From assembly GCF_022429625.1 (NCBI RefSeq), contig NZ_CP092483.1, positions 1,674,001 through 1,738,000 on the forward strand: DNA of 64,000 nucleotides, in the 5' to 3' direction. Origin of the DNA: Devosia lacusdianchii (GTDB taxonomy: Bacteria > Pseudomonadota > Alphaproteobacteria > Rhizobiales > Devosiaceae). The notes beneath the pieces are model-generated. The model ran no database searches. It was given only the letters and a program-made list of their open reading frames with translations, and had not been told where the DNA came from. Of this stretch, positions 63,145 through 64,000 are shown piece after piece. The position numbers and the translations under genes were made by a program. The stretch's first letter is position 1, and each line of letters begins with the position of its first letter.

Positions 63145-64000
63145 ATGCAAAAAACGCTCGTAACGATTGCAGTCGCGGCCTCGCTCGGCCTCGGCGCGAC
63201 CGCTGCCCAAGCAGCCACTCTCGACGACGTAAAAGCCAAGGACTACGTGCAGTGTGGCGTGACCGGCGGTGTGCCCGGTTTCTCCGCTCCCGACGCCAAC
63301 AATGTGTGGTCCGGGCTTGAAGTCGACTTCTGCCGCGCTGTTGCTGCCGCCATTTTCAACGATGCCGAGAAAGTGCGCTACACCCCTCTGACCAGCCAGG
63401 AGCGCTTCGCTGCCCTGTCCGCTGGCGAAATCGACATCCTTTCGCGCACCACGACCTGGACCATGAGCCGCGATACCGATCTGGGTATCAGCTTCATCGG
63501 CACCATGTACTATGACGGCCAGGGCTTCATGGTTCGCAAGGCCGACGGCATTGCTTCCGCTCTCGATCTCAGCGGCGCCGCCATCTGCATCGAATCGGGC
63601 ACGACCACCGAGCTGAACGCCGCCGACTATTTCGCGGCCAACAACCTCGAGTTCAACACCGTCGTGTTCGTTGACCAGGACGAAGTCGTGAAGGCCTACG
63701 AAGACGGCCGTTGCGACGTGTACACCACCGACGGTTCGGCCCTCGCTGCCGAGCGTTCCAAGTTCGCTGTGCCGGACGATCACATCATCCTGCCGGAAAT
63801 TGTGTCCAAGGAACCCCTTGGCCCCGTGGTCCGTCAGGGCGATGACCAGTGGTTCAAGATCAACCGTTGGGTTTACTACGCACTGCTGGAAGCCGAAGAA
63901 CTGGGCGTGACCCAGGCCAATGTCGACGAAATGCTCGGTTCCGACAATCCGGCGATCAAGCGCCTGCTCGGCGTCGAGGGCGACTTCGGTACGCCTATCG
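63145..64000 (+). CDS. aapJ: General L-amino acid ABC transporter substrate-binding protein, 3' cut by the window
   Basis: The frame starts at the ATG at 63145 and is open to the window edge, giving about 285 residues of an expected 340. A signal peptide (VTIAVAASLGLGATAAQA) is followed by VKAKDYVQCGVTGGVPGFSAPD and VDFCRAVAAAIFNDAEKVRYTPL, the opening of AapJ-type SBP family 3 proteins. LSRTTTWTMSRDTDLGISF and CIESGTTTELNAADYF are family blocks. It binds a broad set of L-amino acids for AapQMP, whose genes would follow outside the window. It is divergent from metC. Confidence 0.9.
   Translation, partial: MQKTLVTIAVAASLGLGATAAQAATLDDVKAKDYVQCGVTGGVPGFSAPDANNVWSGLEVDFCRAVAAAIFNDAEKVRYTPLTSQERFAALSAGEIDILSRTTTWTMSRDTDLGISFIGTMYYDGQGFMVRKADGIASALDLSGAAICIESGTTTELNAADYFAANNLEFNTVVFVDQDEVVKAYEDGRCDVYTTDGSALAAERSKFAVPDDHIILPEIVSKEPLGPVVRQGDDQWFKINRWVYYALLEAEELGVTQANVDEMLGSDNPAIKRLLGVEGDFGTPI

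Overview
The window is GC-rich and looks chromosomal, from an alphaproteobacterium of the order Hyphomicrobiales (Rhizobiales). The pointers are a metC-like gene next to an aapJ-type amino-acid binding protein, a RirA-type iron operator (TGA-N9-TCA) before an iron ABC operon, a two-domain cold shock protein, an NDUFS4-like complex I subunit, FCD-type GntR regulators, and five short intergenic palindromic repeats. The overall content resembles a Devosia-like soil or plant-associated heterotroph, but the genus is a guess. I found no phage, integrase, transposase, CRISPR array, rRNA or replication origin.

Layout. 0-4.8 kb: end of recJ, then an FAD-oxidoreductase / DUF1365 / cyclopropane-fatty-acid-synthase operon and a convergent short-chain dehydrogenase. 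4.9-9.8 kb: iron-siderophore-type ABC operon with two tandem paralogous binding proteins. 9.8-15.5 kb: housekeeping genes (two tRNA-Glu, M15-like peptidase, glyoxalase-family protein, double cold shock protein, DUF192, hemolysin III, ArsR, LysE) and a decayed NmrA-like pseudogene. 15.5-17.9 kb: a secreted DUF900 alpha/beta-hydrolase. 17.9-27.3 kb: a LacI-regulated sugar ABC operon with two GH127-type (beta-L-arabinofuranosidase) enzymes. 27.5-48.3 kb: a long island for proline and hydroxyproline peptides and amino acids. It holds a dipeptide ABC system, prolyl aminopeptidase, Xaa-Pro aminopeptidase, DapA-family enzyme, D-amino-acid-type dehydrogenase, two proline-racemase-superfamily enzymes, an enolase-superfamily enzyme, an Ldh-family imino acid reductase, a polar amino acid ABC system and two GntR regulators. 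48.4-58.7 kb: tRNA-Arg, then a LacI-regulated sugar ABC operon followed by two TIM-barrel isomerase/epimerase-like enzymes interleaved with two Gfo/Idh/MocA oxidoreductases. 58.7-64 kb: TraB/GumN, TauE/SafE, NDUFS4-like, tRNA-Pro, PAP2 phosphatase, metC-like gene, and the start of an aapJ gene cut by the window edge.

Main idea. Plant extensins are hydroxyproline-rich glycoproteins whose hydroxyprolines carry beta-L-arabinofuranosides, and GH127 is the family that cleaves such beta-L-arabinofuranosyl bonds. Here a GH127 plus sugar-importer operon lies directly beside a hydroxyproline-peptide uptake and catabolism island. I infer that 17.9-48.3 kb may be one functional locus for using hydroxyproline-rich glycoprotein fragments. 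A shared TGTCGACA-core palindrome before four transcription units of the amino-acid part suggests a GntR regulon; one copy lies between the sugar and amino-acid parts. The second sugar cluster (48.5-58.7 kb) has the enzyme set of an oxidation / elimination / hydration / reduction route through 3-keto-sugars, like the described levoglucosan pathway. Both ideas are inferences from families and gene order; substrates are untested.
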